A stretch of 64,000 bases of DNA, from the NCBI RefSeq assembly GCF_018599245.1, contig NZ_JAHEVJ010000003.1, positions 1-64,000 of the forward strand, given 5' to 3'. Source of the DNA: Aliiroseovarius lamellibrachiae (GTDB taxonomy: Bacteria > Pseudomonadota > Alphaproteobacteria > Rhodobacterales > Rhodobacteraceae). Positions 1 to 7,516 of this stretch are shown here, in pieces (position 1 is the first letter of the stretch; the number at the start of each line of letters is the position of its first letter). The position numbers and the translations under genes are program-made. The notes beneath the pieces were generated by a model, which ran no database searches, was not told where the DNA came from, and saw only the letters and a program-made list of their open reading frames with translations.

Positions 1-211
1 CCCGCACCTCGTCAGGGATGCGGTTCCAGACATGTTTTGGCCTGGGTGAGCGATCCTGCAACCCTGTCTCACCACGTTGCAGATATCGGTCATACCAACG
101 GTAGAATGTGGTGCGCGGAATGCTCAACTTGGCCAACGTCTGACGTGCTGACAGATGCGATCCCTCCACTAGCCGGATGATCTCCAGCTTCTCAGATGCG
201 GCATACCTCAT
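1..211 (-). CDS. IS3-family transposase OrfB, N-terminal part only
   Basis: The minus strand from base 211 reads an open frame starting MRYAASEKLEIIRLVEG and continuing through a helix-turn-helix (LSARQTLAKL...RTTFYRWYDRY) to IPDEVR at the window edge. This is the DNA-binding N-terminus of an IS3-family OrfB; the DDE catalytic domain must lie outside the window. Its ATG overlaps the OrfA stop codon in an ATGA arrangement, which suggests translational coupling. Too short inside the window to judge whether the whole gene is intact. Confidence 0.8.
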   Translation of the reverse strand, partial: MRYAASEKLEIIRLVEGSHLSARQTLAKLSIPRTTFYRWYDRYLQRGETGLQDRSPRPKHVWNRIPDEVR

Positions 212-573
212 TCCTGGTCGCCCCCATCCCCTGTCATGCTTTTTTTGAGAAGGCGCAACTCCAGCGTTTGCTCTGCCACGACCTCCTTCAGGTCACGGGC
301 TTCGCGGCGTAGGTCTTTGACTTCGTCGGTCGTGGCCGCGCGGGCGGTGTCCCCCGCCAGCCGCTTCTTTCCGGCTTCCATGAAGTCCTTTGACCATTTG
401 TAGTAAACGCCCTGGGAAATCCCCTCTCGGCGGCACAGTTCAGCAATGCTGTCTTCACCCCGTAAGCCATCCAGAACAATCCGGATCTTCTCTTCGGCTG
501 AATACTGCTTGCGGGTCGCCCGCTTTATGTCTTTGACGATCTTCTCGCCGGGGCTCTTGGTTGTCTTTCTCAT
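208..573 (-). CDS. IS3-family transposase OrfA
   Basis: 121 residues from an ATG at 573 that has GAGGAG just upstream; a longer frame reaching 621 has no such site. Residues 18-70 form the helix-turn-helix of the IS3 OrfA family (QYSAEEKIRIVLDGL, then ELCRREGISQGVYYKW), and residues 80-115 are an acidic/basic alpha-helical stretch with leucine spacing expected of the OrfA leucine zipper. It recognises the element ends together with OrfB. The 4-base overlap with OrfB is seen directly; whether a fused OrfAB is also made by frameshifting cannot be told. Confidence 0.85.
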   Translation of the reverse strand: MRKTTKSPGEKIVKDIKRATRKQYSAEEKIRIVLDGLRGEDSIAELCRREGISQGVYYKWSKDFMEAGKKRLAGDTARAATTDEVKDLRREARDLKEVVAEQTLELRLLKKSMTGDGGDQE

Positions 574-659
574 CGTCCACTCCTCGGTGGTCACGATGAG
601 CCAGAAACACTCTCTTATCAAATTGCCCTATTTGGACCCATAAGCGCTGACGTCAGACA

Positions 660-787
660 CGCAGTTGATCCCCACGCCTATATAACCGCGACGCTCACTG
701 CCATTGTCAACGGGCATAAACAAAGTCAGATCAATGGCCTGCTACCATGGAACTACGTCAAATAGGTGGGATCAGCGCACCGCTTAC
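660..787 (+). mobile_element. IS66-family element, right-end remnant
   Basis: Bases 661-765 encode the last residues of an IS66-type TnpC, and bases 780-787 read CCGCTTAC, the complement of the GTAAGCGG start that is characteristic of IS66-family terminal repeats. The IS3 element ends directly against the tnpC frame at about 659, so IS3 has inserted into this older IS66 copy. The rest of the IS66 element, if it exists, is beyond base 1. Confidence 0.75.
661..765 (+). pseudogene. IS66 tnpC transposase, 3' fragment
   Basis: In one plus-strand frame the bases read VDPHAYITATLTAIVNG, then HKQSQINGLLPWNYVK and a TAG stop at 763-765. The pattern GVDP-x-A-Y...L..I..G.....I..LLPW.Y at the very C-terminus is characteristic of IS66-family TnpC. 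Only about 34 codons remain because an IS3 element interrupts the gene upstream. The stop codon lies inside the opposite-strand gene ending at 753. Confidence 0.8.
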
Positions 788-2381
788 GGTGATCGCTAGC
801 ATCGATGGTTTGAAACCGTATTATTTCAGGGAAGTACTCAAGTGGAAAACCGGCCTTCTTTCGTTCGATTTCTTTCCAGTGAACACTGAGTATTGCACTC
901 AGCATTGAGTCCCAAACGTGCATCGGCATACTGCGTGACGTCATCATCTCAACGTGATGAAGATTGTCGTACATCAAAAGCCCATCTTCGCCACCAAATG
1001 TTGCCGACAAATGATCCCAATAAGCATCTTTATCTACGCTCGAAAGATATTCTAAATAGTCCCCGATGTAGTCTTCTTGATGTCGCCGCCAGTTCACGAT
1101 TATTTGCAGGTCAGATGAGCTTACGAGACTAAGGACTTCGCGCGCCATATCAGCAGGTAAACCCTTTAAGAAATAGTGCCGTTCTTCTGTCCAGTGGAAC
1201 GACATAAATTCGAAATATGCATCTCTCGCCTCCTGACTAGCATTTGAAACTTTCGTAAAATGATCAATTGAAACATCTTGGGCTGCGGGTCTGTGCATGC
1301 CTTCTAATCTCGCAAAGGTTTGTACCAAAACGTTCTTCGGCGGCGATTGAAGAACCTTATGGCCAGCGGACCAAAACTGAACGAGAGAATTAACGCCCAA
1401 GGCGGCTGCTTGCAAAATTGCTGTTTCTACGGAGAACGCTGCAACGGTGCCCGATATGGCACCAATACTCGCCTCCCCGACACCAGAAGCATAACTAAGT
1501 ACTTTGGCATTTCGTCGCTCAAGTAGTGAAATCAGGTTCGCGATGTTCGCCTCACGTTCGCTTGCCTTTTGTTGCTCAGATAGCCCCTCAACCGGCATAG
1601 CCAACTGACCTCGTAGCGCTCTTTTGAAGTCGCCTTTATCTTGCAAGCTATCATAAAAATCCGTCGGCTTGACTTCCCGCAGGTATTTCATCCCCTCAAA
1701 CTCAAGAAGTGCTGAAACGGACTTTTGAAAGTCTTGGTTGGGCTTGGAGTAAAACTCTTTGGCTCCATCGGTATTTCGTAATTCAGGTGAGGGATCAGGG
1801 GTGGCAGCCAAGGTGTAGGGATGCAGTTGCATGCCTTCAATAATTGCCACCAGAGCTGTAAGAAAACCAACGTCCGAAGTTGACAAACTGTTTTTTTTGA
1901 GTTCGGTGAGAAGGTCTCTCGCCAATTCACTCCACATCGTAGGATGGGGCAGCACTACAACGGCCCCATCTTCCACAAGTGGTTTTAAAGTTAGAAGATT
2001 ACCTGCGAGTTCGGCAATCCGATCTGATGCACTCTGGGTCGTAATGCCAGATCTGAGGGTCTTGCTGGCAAGAATGTCCCATAAGACAACTCGATCTCCG
2101 CAAAGAAGCCCCAACTTGACGAAGTCAGAAAAGTTTCCAGTTAACCCAAAGCCTACACTTACAATTTCGTTTCTTGAACATCGCCTTTCATACTCTATGG
2201 CTTCCTGAGCTGTTGAACTGTGAAGCAGGGCCATCAATTCCTTCGCCAAAGCTTCGACCGTTGTTTCATCGATTGCTTCAATGGAAACGATTGGGTCTCC
2301 ATTGGAAGCCCAATTAACCTGTAGCACTTTTTCAAGAACTGACAGGTACTTCAGCGAAAATTCTTTACTTCTAACGTTCAT
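753..2381 (-). CDS. unrecognised protein, C-terminus replaced by IS66 DNA
   Basis: About 542 residues from an ATG at 2381 preceded by GGAA; an upstream ATG at 2438 would add 19 residues but has no visible ribosome binding site. I do not recognise the family. Visible features: a mixed alpha/beta N-terminal half with a hydrophobic-acidic stretch GDRVVLWDIL, a hydrophobic Gly/Ala-rich stretch (ASIGAISGTVAAF to LGVNSLVQFW) near residues 310-345 that could be a membrane hairpin, and an aromatic, His-rich C-terminal part. The last 11 residues (from RKRCADPTYLT) are encoded by the IS66 terminal repeat, so the native C-terminus is missing. It lies 81 bases after the helicase gene stop on the same strand, probably as one transcription unit. 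Base composition is more AT-rich than the core genes. Functional status unknown. Confidence 0.6.
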   Translation of the reverse strand: MNVRSKEFSLKYLSVLEKVLQVNWASNGDPIVSIEAIDETTVEALAKELMALLHSSTAQEAIEYERRCSRNEIVSVGFGLTGNFSDFVKLGLLCGDRVVLWDILASKTLRSGITTQSASDRIAELAGNLLTLKPLVEDGAVVVLPHPTMWSELARDLLTELKKNSLSTSDVGFLTALVAIIEGMQLHPYTLAATPDPSPELRNTDGAKEFYSKPNQDFQKSVSALLEFEGMKYLREVKPTDFYDSLQDKGDFKRALRGQLAMPVEGLSEQQKASEREANIANLISLLERRNAKVLSYASGVGEASIGAISGTVAAFSVETAILQAAALGVNSLVQFWSAGHKVLQSPPKNVLVQTFARLEGMHRPAAQDVSIDHFTKVSNASQEARDAYFEFMSFHWTEERHYFLKGLPADMAREVLSLVSSSDLQIIVNWRRHQEDYIGDYLEYLSSVDKDAYWDHLSATFGGEDGLLMYDNLHHVEMMTSRSMPMHVWDSMLSAILSVHWKEIERKKAGFPLEYFPEIIRFQTIDASDHRKRCADPTYLT

Positions 2382-2523
2382 AACATTTCCGAATTTAGTA
2401 GACACTTGTTGACGGGCCCAGTTTCTCGTACCACGCATACTGAATGCTGCACTGATTTTGCTTCGAAAAGAGTCTGTGCTTCAAAAAAGCGCTTCCATAA
2501 CTGCTGATCTAGCGGGCCGCATT

Positions 2524-5442
2524 TTAATGAACTTTACCCCCTGACTTTGCGATCTTCGCCTTTCCCTTACAGCGCGGGAAGCTGACACATCCCAGAAACG
2601 GACCATATCGCCCCTTTCGCTCGACTAGCCACCCATCTTCACAACTGGGGCAGCTCTGGTATTCGGCACTGCAAGAGCAATTGCTTAGACCGGTTCGTTT
2701 GTTCCAAACTGGCAGACCAATGCCGCAGGAAGCACATGCATTCAATGAATGTCCGCAGAGGGTGGCATGTTCGCACCTGTACCATATCCGGCCATCTTTG
2801 GTCGGCACAGGAACCAGATGTCCACCACATTCGCCGCAGGTATGGTTGAATTCTACTTGGTCGTCAGCGCCTATGGTCCCGTACTCAGGATCATCCAACA
2901 ACTCGGAAACGAAAGCCGATTGTTTTGATGCTGAACCCATGAGTGTCACGGATTTTCGTGCACGTGTGAGTGCAACGTACATTACCCTGCGTTCTTCGGC
3001 ATTTTCAAATGGCTCTGCCTCCGGCGAAACAAGGCTTAGGAGTGGGTCATCAACGATTTCTGACGGAAAACCCGTACGGCCACGAAACATATTCAGGATC
3101 ACCACGTGATCAGCCTCAAGCCCCTTCGATGCATGGATCGTGCGAAACGAAATGTCTAAATCAGAGAATTTGCGACGCAGTTGCGCGAGATTGGATGGGG
3201 CTAAGTGTCGATAACGGCCAAGCAACAAAACCGAGACTGGCCGCTCTCGTTGAGTCGTCCCTTGCAACGAGTTAAGCACTTGTTCCAGCTTGTTTTTCTC
3301 GTCGGCTTTGATTGTCGAGACAACTTTCAACGCAGGCATATCTGACGTGCCAGCGGGTATCACTGTCTTGTTTAACTGGGCCGGGTTTTGCAGCACAAAC
3401 CTTTTCGCAGCCTGCGCGATCTGATCGACTGAGCGGAAAGTCCGTCCTAAATCCACAGTTCGGTGAACGCCAGACTGCCCGTCAAACGCCCCTCCAAACT
3501 CGTCGCCAAAATTTCGCATGAGGTTGATGTCGGACCCGGCAAATCGGTAGATCGACTGCCAGTCATCGCCAACTGCGAAAATGCGTGCATCACTGTGTTG
3601 GGCCATTAGAGCTTTGACCAAGCGTCCTCGGCTACGGGATATGTCCTGAAACTCGTCTACCAAGATGTGTTTGAACGGGCTGGCATACTCTCCTGTCCCG
3701 GCATATTTGGTTGCCCGAAGGATCATATCTTCAAAGTCGATCCGTCCGTTCAACTGTTTTTGGTACTCCAAATAGACAGGCTCAAAAATGGACAGAAACG
3801 CCTTGGCACGTTTGCCAAGCTTCAAGATGCGTCCTTTCGCGGCGCATTCGTCGAGGTGGTATCCACCCCCTTTGTAGTGCTTCAAGAAGGTTCCTAGCAG
3901 TTGCACAAAGCTGTCGGCTTGGTTTAGCTCCACCACCCTGTCGAAGAGTGTTTCTGGTGACCTTGGATTGACGGTCTCAAAGGGCGCAACTTTTTCAGCA
4001 AGTGCTTCCAGCAACCGACCGTCTTCACGCTCATAACTGAACGTCTCGATCAGAGTCGTTTCATGTTCAGCGTGGACACCACGCTTCCAGTCCATGCCAG
4101 CAAGATATTCTTCGCGATCTACAAATGGCGCTGTTGAAAGGCGATAGGTTCCGTCTGCCGATTTTGTACGTCGAATACCAAAGTGCTCAATGTAGATACC
4201 GCTTTTTGTTAGACGAAAATCTGGGCAATAATCGCGGAAACCACCTTCAGAAACCTTATGCTCGTAGTCGGGTTCGTACTCGTATTCGATGCCGTTCTCA
4301 TACAGCCAATTGGCAATCATCAACTCTTCAAAGCTTTTGACTTGCTCCCCTTGAAGGGTGCGAAGATCGAGCTTTTCAATGTAAGTGTAGTAGCTGTGCT
4401 TCTTCTTGAAATCCCACTCGCTTTTTTCTTCAAGGCGGGTGTGGGAAAACCAGCCAACGATAGACTTTGACACTTCTGATGCCGTTCGGACCAAAGCCCT
4501 CAGGATGTCTCGGATCAAGGCAAGGTAGGCCTTGTCGTCAGTGGCATGGGCAGCCAATGCTGGCTTGCTTCCTTCAACGGCCCCTATGATGTCATAGGCC
4601 AGCGAATGGAATGTACGGGCTTCCAAAGGCTCCCCACATTTGGCCTCGATCCGTTCACTCATCTCTTTGGCAGCGTCTCTGGCAAACGCCAGCAGCAACA
4701 CCTCTTCTGGTTTCCGAGAACCAGACTTCAGCAAGTAGCCTGCTTTCGCAGTAATGACGCTGGTTTTCCCTGAACCTGCGCCTGCCAAGACCAAAGTTGC
4801 GTCTTCATCAGAAACGATTGATTGCCGTTGCTCTGGTGTCAGTGGGTTGCTTTCAAAAGTTTCGAAGAAATCTGTCCACTCGACCAGCTGACGTTCCTCA
4901 AAGGCTGAAATTGCTTGCTGACGTATGTGCCGCGCGTTTCGTACAAATTCCTGTATTTTGCCGATTTGATCCCGATGGGCATCCTCTAGGGCCTCTTGTG
5001 GTAGCTTGGAAAGAAGACGCTGATCGAGAACACGAGCGCGCTCCAGTATTGGAGACACCATGCACGCTGCCGGGTAGGTCGCTGGGTTAGAAAGCTCACT
5101 AATTTCCAGCAGCAATGCATCAATGAGTGTACGACTTTGTTCAAGATCGGCCTGAATGGTCGCTTCCCAGTCCGCGCGAATGGCGTTCGAAAAATTGACC
5201 GCGTCTTTGGGGCGAGCGCCCTTGAGCAAGCGTACTGGTTGGTCATCCAATCGGAGCGTCAGAGACGCACCCCAAAACCTATTCTCAACGGTTGGAGCGG
5301 ACGCTAGTTCTCTCAGCGTGCCGGAGACTAAAGGCTTAGCCTGCACGACAATCTTGCTCCCATCGTACTCCATGTACTTGGCATGTTTTCCAAAGGGGTT
5401 GATGAAAAACCCTGCCAGCGGTTTTTGTTGTAAACGGCTCAA
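2524..5442 (-). CDS. UvrD/Rep-type superfamily 1 helicase with nuclease-like insert and Cys fingers
   Basis: 972 residues from a TTG at 5442; the start is the weakest part because no strong ribosome binding site precedes it. Helicase motifs are complete: Walker A GAGSGKT at 221-227, Ia LLAFARDAAKEM near 250, Ib ARTFHSLAYD near 275, Walker B LVDEFQD at 594-600, III VGDDWQSIYRF near 624, GRTFRS at 666, V TIHASKGLEADHV at 768, VI YVALTRAR at 822. Between Ib and II, residues 372-423 look like a PD-(D/E)XK fold (E..MIANWLYENGI, CPDFRL, IYIEHFG) in which the usual catalytic Lys is Phe. Residues 869-958 carry eleven cysteines in pairs, like topoisomerase-type C4 fingers. Overall closest in style to helicase IV (HelD) relatives but much longer. 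Role in repair or in phage/plasmid defence is an inference from context. Confidence 0.85.
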   Translation of the reverse strand: MSRLQQKPLAGFFINPFGKHAKYMEYDGSKIVVQAKPLVSGTLRELASAPTVENRFWGASLTLRLDDQPVRLLKGARPKDAVNFSNAIRADWEATIQADLEQSRTLIDALLLEISELSNPATYPAACMVSPILERARVLDQRLLSKLPQEALEDAHRDQIGKIQEFVRNARHIRQQAISAFEERQLVEWTDFFETFESNPLTPEQRQSIVSDEDATLVLAGAGSGKTSVITAKAGYLLKSGSRKPEEVLLLAFARDAAKEMSERIEAKCGEPLEARTFHSLAYDIIGAVEGSKPALAAHATDDKAYLALIRDILRALVRTASEVSKSIVGWFSHTRLEEKSEWDFKKKHSYYTYIEKLDLRTLQGEQVKSFEELMIANWLYENGIEYEYEPDYEHKVSEGGFRDYCPDFRLTKSGIYIEHFGIRRTKSADGTYRLSTAPFVDREEYLAGMDWKRGVHAEHETTLIETFSYEREDGRLLEALAEKVAPFETVNPRSPETLFDRVVELNQADSFVQLLGTFLKHYKGGGYHLDECAAKGRILKLGKRAKAFLSIFEPVYLEYQKQLNGRIDFEDMILRATKYAGTGEYASPFKHILVDEFQDISRSRGRLVKALMAQHSDARIFAVGDDWQSIYRFAGSDINLMRNFGDEFGGAFDGQSGVHRTVDLGRTFRSVDQIAQAAKRFVLQNPAQLNKTVIPAGTSDMPALKVVSTIKADEKNKLEQVLNSLQGTTQRERPVSVLLLGRYRHLAPSNLAQLRRKFSDLDISFRTIHASKGLEADHVVILNMFRGRTGFPSEIVDDPLLSLVSPEAEPFENAEERRVMYVALTRARKSVTLMGSASKQSAFVSELLDDPEYGTIGADDQVEFNHTCGECGGHLVPVPTKDGRIWYRCEHATLCGHSLNACASCGIGLPVWNKRTGLSNCSCSAEYQSCPSCEDGWLVERKGRYGPFLGCVSFPRCKGKAKIAKSGGKVH

Positions 5443-5937
5443 TATGCGGAAACTTTCAAATCGATAGGACAGGCCAGCTATGGTCTAGGATATCGACCAT
5501 TCCACTCGCATAAAACCCGAAATGGGCAGGCTATGTATGAGTTTTCTGGAGCGTTATAGCCGGAAAGTTTGGCCGCTGGGTGCCTGATGGGTGCCGATAG
5601 TGGTGAGCTTGACTGAAACGGACTGGCTAGCCCTGCGATTGAGTGGAGACCACACAGTATTGAAGCTGAAGAATTTTTGCGTCGGCCTGAACCTGAGTGC
5701 CAGAGTTTGACTGGACGCCTAGGAAAATTGAAAATCCTCGTGTCGGTGGTTCGATTCCGACGAAGGGAGGCAAGCCAGACTGATAAATCATTTTATTTCA
5801 ATGACCTAAGCGGCCACCAATATCATCACCCCACAACACAACCCACATTTGAATGTCGCTTGCAGACTAAGTTTCTTGCCCCAGGTAAATCTTTCCTAAG
5901 TTGTTGACCGTAGGCGTTATTCGTGGAAGGTAGCATT
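5443..5937. other. intergenic region between helicase and gene pair
   Basis: About 495 bases with no convincing gene. It contains two close copies of GGGTGCC (TGGGTGCC then ATGGGTGCC) near 5578-5598, a pattern often seen around tyrosine-recombinase attachment sites, and the tRNA-Phe-like fragment at 5728-5761. The upstream region of the gene starting at 5938 has GGAAGG as ribosome binding site. No promoter is called. Confidence 0.5.
5728..5761 (+). pseudogene. 3' half of a tRNA-Phe gene, probable attachment site
   Basis: The bases read TTGAAAATCCTCGTG followed by TCGGTGGTTCGATTCCGAC. This matches an anticodon loop with GAA (Phe), the 3' side of the anticodon stem, the variable loop and the T-arm. 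The matching 5' side of the anticodon stem is absent and the T-stem has one mismatch, so it is not a functional tRNA. Tyrosine recombinases commonly use the 3' half of tRNA genes as attachment core, leaving exactly such a fragment at the far end of an element. By orientation, an element integrated this way would lie to its left. Confidence 0.65.
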
Positions 5938-7080
5938 ATGGTTGAGGGCAAAGATAATTTTTCATTGAGGTATATTGGCGAGCGCTTTCAGGGCGCCCGA
6001 CTTCCTCTTGATGTTCTTGCAGACTTGCCAGCCCTGCGAGACTTGATCGCTGCCCTTGCAAAGCAAGAATTTCGCCAAAAAAATCCAGACCGAAAGCGTG
6101 TGCCTCAAGGGTTCGATAAGAGCATTTCGTTTTCCCTCACTGACATTGAAGACGGGAGCGCGGTTCCTGTCTTCAAGCTTGAAAGCGAAGTCGCCCAACA
6201 AAACCTGCCCAACATCGGCGACGGGATGGAAGAGATTGTAAGCAGAGCTTACAAGCGCGTGGCTGCAATTGTTGATGACGCCGCGAACGATATCTACCCT
6301 CAAGCATTACCCGATGATGCTATCCGTGCCCTGTCCAAACTTGGTGCCAACATTCAGGACGCCGAGAAAATTGAGCTTCAAGGAACAGCTGGCGCAGATG
6401 GAAATGTCGTTTTCTTAGATGCTTACCGGCGAAAGAACCTCCTGACGCACATTCGAGAAACATACACCATAGAGTTCGAAGGTATTGGCGAACTCACTGG
6501 GGTTGATGCCACTCACAATACGATCCAAATCAAGACGGAACAGCATGGTGAAATGCGGCTGCAGCTCGATGGCGTGTCGATGCCTGCAGAGCAGTTTGAC
6601 GGCAATTTATTTTCATTTGTTGAGTTTTCAGCCTCCATTGCGCTGGACGCACATGACGATTTCAAGGGCGTTGAAGCAGTTCATTCCGTCGATCTAATTC
6701 GACCACATGATGAGGAAGTTTTACGCTGCGTTCGCCGCCTGCAAGAGCTTTCCAAAATCGAGAAAGGTTGGCTTGGGCCTGATCATGGTGAGCGATTGGT
6801 TCACCTGGCGGGAACACGAGCTATGCAGTTGGTATTTATGCGCGCCAACTTTGCACGATGGTTCAAGATCTTCCCGACAGAAGACGGAGGGCTTTCAATT
6901 GAGTTTGACCATGAAGAATGGAGCTATGCTGTCGAAATATCACCTGATGGTGAGCTCGAAATTGATGCCAGCTCGACCGATGCCCAGGACTACGGCCCTG
7001 AAAGCTTCGAAGGCCTTACTCCTGAATTCTTTAAAGCGTTTGATGAGATGACAGCGAATATTGATCATGACGAAGATTAA
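5938..7080 (+). CDS. unrecognised protein, first gene of an overlapping pair
   Basis: 380 residues from the ATG at 5938 (GGAAGG 7 bases upstream; an alternative in-frame start lies 15 bases earlier at 5923). I do not recognise the family. The N-terminus (NFSLRYIGERFQGARLPLDV) and the stretch DKSISFSLTDIEDGSAVP look like a conserved beta-rich domain; the middle (residues 140-230) is predicted beta, and the C-terminal third is helical and strongly acidic, ending in DHDED. No signal peptide or membrane segment. It overlaps the next gene by 14 bases, which argues for co-translation. The pair sits between a tRNA-derived integration scar and a mobilisation module, so it is probably cargo. Confidence 0.65.
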   Translation: MVEGKDNFSLRYIGERFQGARLPLDVLADLPALRDLIAALAKQEFRQKNPDRKRVPQGFDKSISFSLTDIEDGSAVPVFKLESEVAQQNLPNIGDGMEEIVSRAYKRVAAIVDDAANDIYPQALPDDAIRALSKLGANIQDAEKIELQGTAGADGNVVFLDAYRRKNLLTHIRETYTIEFEGIGELTGVDATHNTIQIKTEQHGEMRLQLDGVSMPAEQFDGNLFSFVEFSASIALDAHDDFKGVEAVHSVDLIRPHDEEVLRCVRRLQELSKIEKGWLGPDHGERLVHLAGTRAMQLVFMRANFARWFKIFPTEDGGLSIEFDHEEWSYAVEISPDGELEIDASSTDAQDYGPESFEGLTPEFFKAFDEMTANIDHDED

Positions 7081-7450
7081 AGACCTTACCGAATTGCAGT
7101 TTCGCCAAGTCAATCCGAGCTGGATGGAAGACGACGGACCAAGCCGCCTTGCCTTTATTCCAACAAAAAAGGATGGGGGATTGCTCTCTTTGGACCGCTC
7201 CGCGAGCACAGATGCCAAATCCTCCTTCGAGGATTTTGAGGCGCTGGGACTTCGGACGGCAGGCACATTTGGACTGACGCCAAGTGAGTTTGAAGAAGAG
7301 CCAAATCCTGTATCCTGCTATGAGAGTCCACTGGCGCACAATCCCCACCATTCTCATGCTGATTTCAATGGGCTCAGCAATGGTGAAAAGAAAAAGAAGT
7401 CTCAGGAATTGAGGCGCAAAGCTCTCTCCAGGGGTAAAATTCACCCTTGA
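7067..7450 (+). CDS. unrecognised small protein, second gene of an overlapping pair
   Basis: 127 residues from the ATG at 7067, which lies inside the end of the preceding gene; a TTG two codons earlier is the only upstream alternative. The N-terminal 60 residues contain LQFRQVNPSW and IPTKKDGGLLSLDR; the C-terminal 45 residues (NPHHSHADFNGLSNGEKKKK...RGKIHP) are rich in His and Lys and look like a nucleic-acid-binding tail. No catalytic motif recognised. The partner upstream is acidic while this protein ends in a basic tail, so a complex between them is conceivable but only inferred. Confidence 0.6.
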   Translation: MTKIKDLTELQFRQVNPSWMEDDGPSRLAFIPTKKDGGLLSLDRSASTDAKSSFEDFEALGLRTAGTFGLTPSEFEEEPNPVSCYESPLAHNPHHSHADFNGLSNGEKKKKSQELRRKALSRGKIHP

Positions 7451-7516
7451 AAAGATTGCACCACGCCCAAGTGAAATAGCACTAATGATGCGCTTAAGAA
7501 CTGAACTGCTATTTAC

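Larger units (their letters stand above)
1..659 (-). mobile_element. IS3-family insertion sequence, cut by the window edge
   Basis: Two overlapping minus-strand frames with the OrfA/OrfB layout of the IS3 family. The outer end is placed at base 659 because the minus strand there begins TGTCTGACG and the reading frame of a different transposase (IS66 type) resumes immediately outside it. The other end lies beyond base 1. The exact terminus is an inference: the second terminal repeat is not in the window to compare with. Confidence 0.8.
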
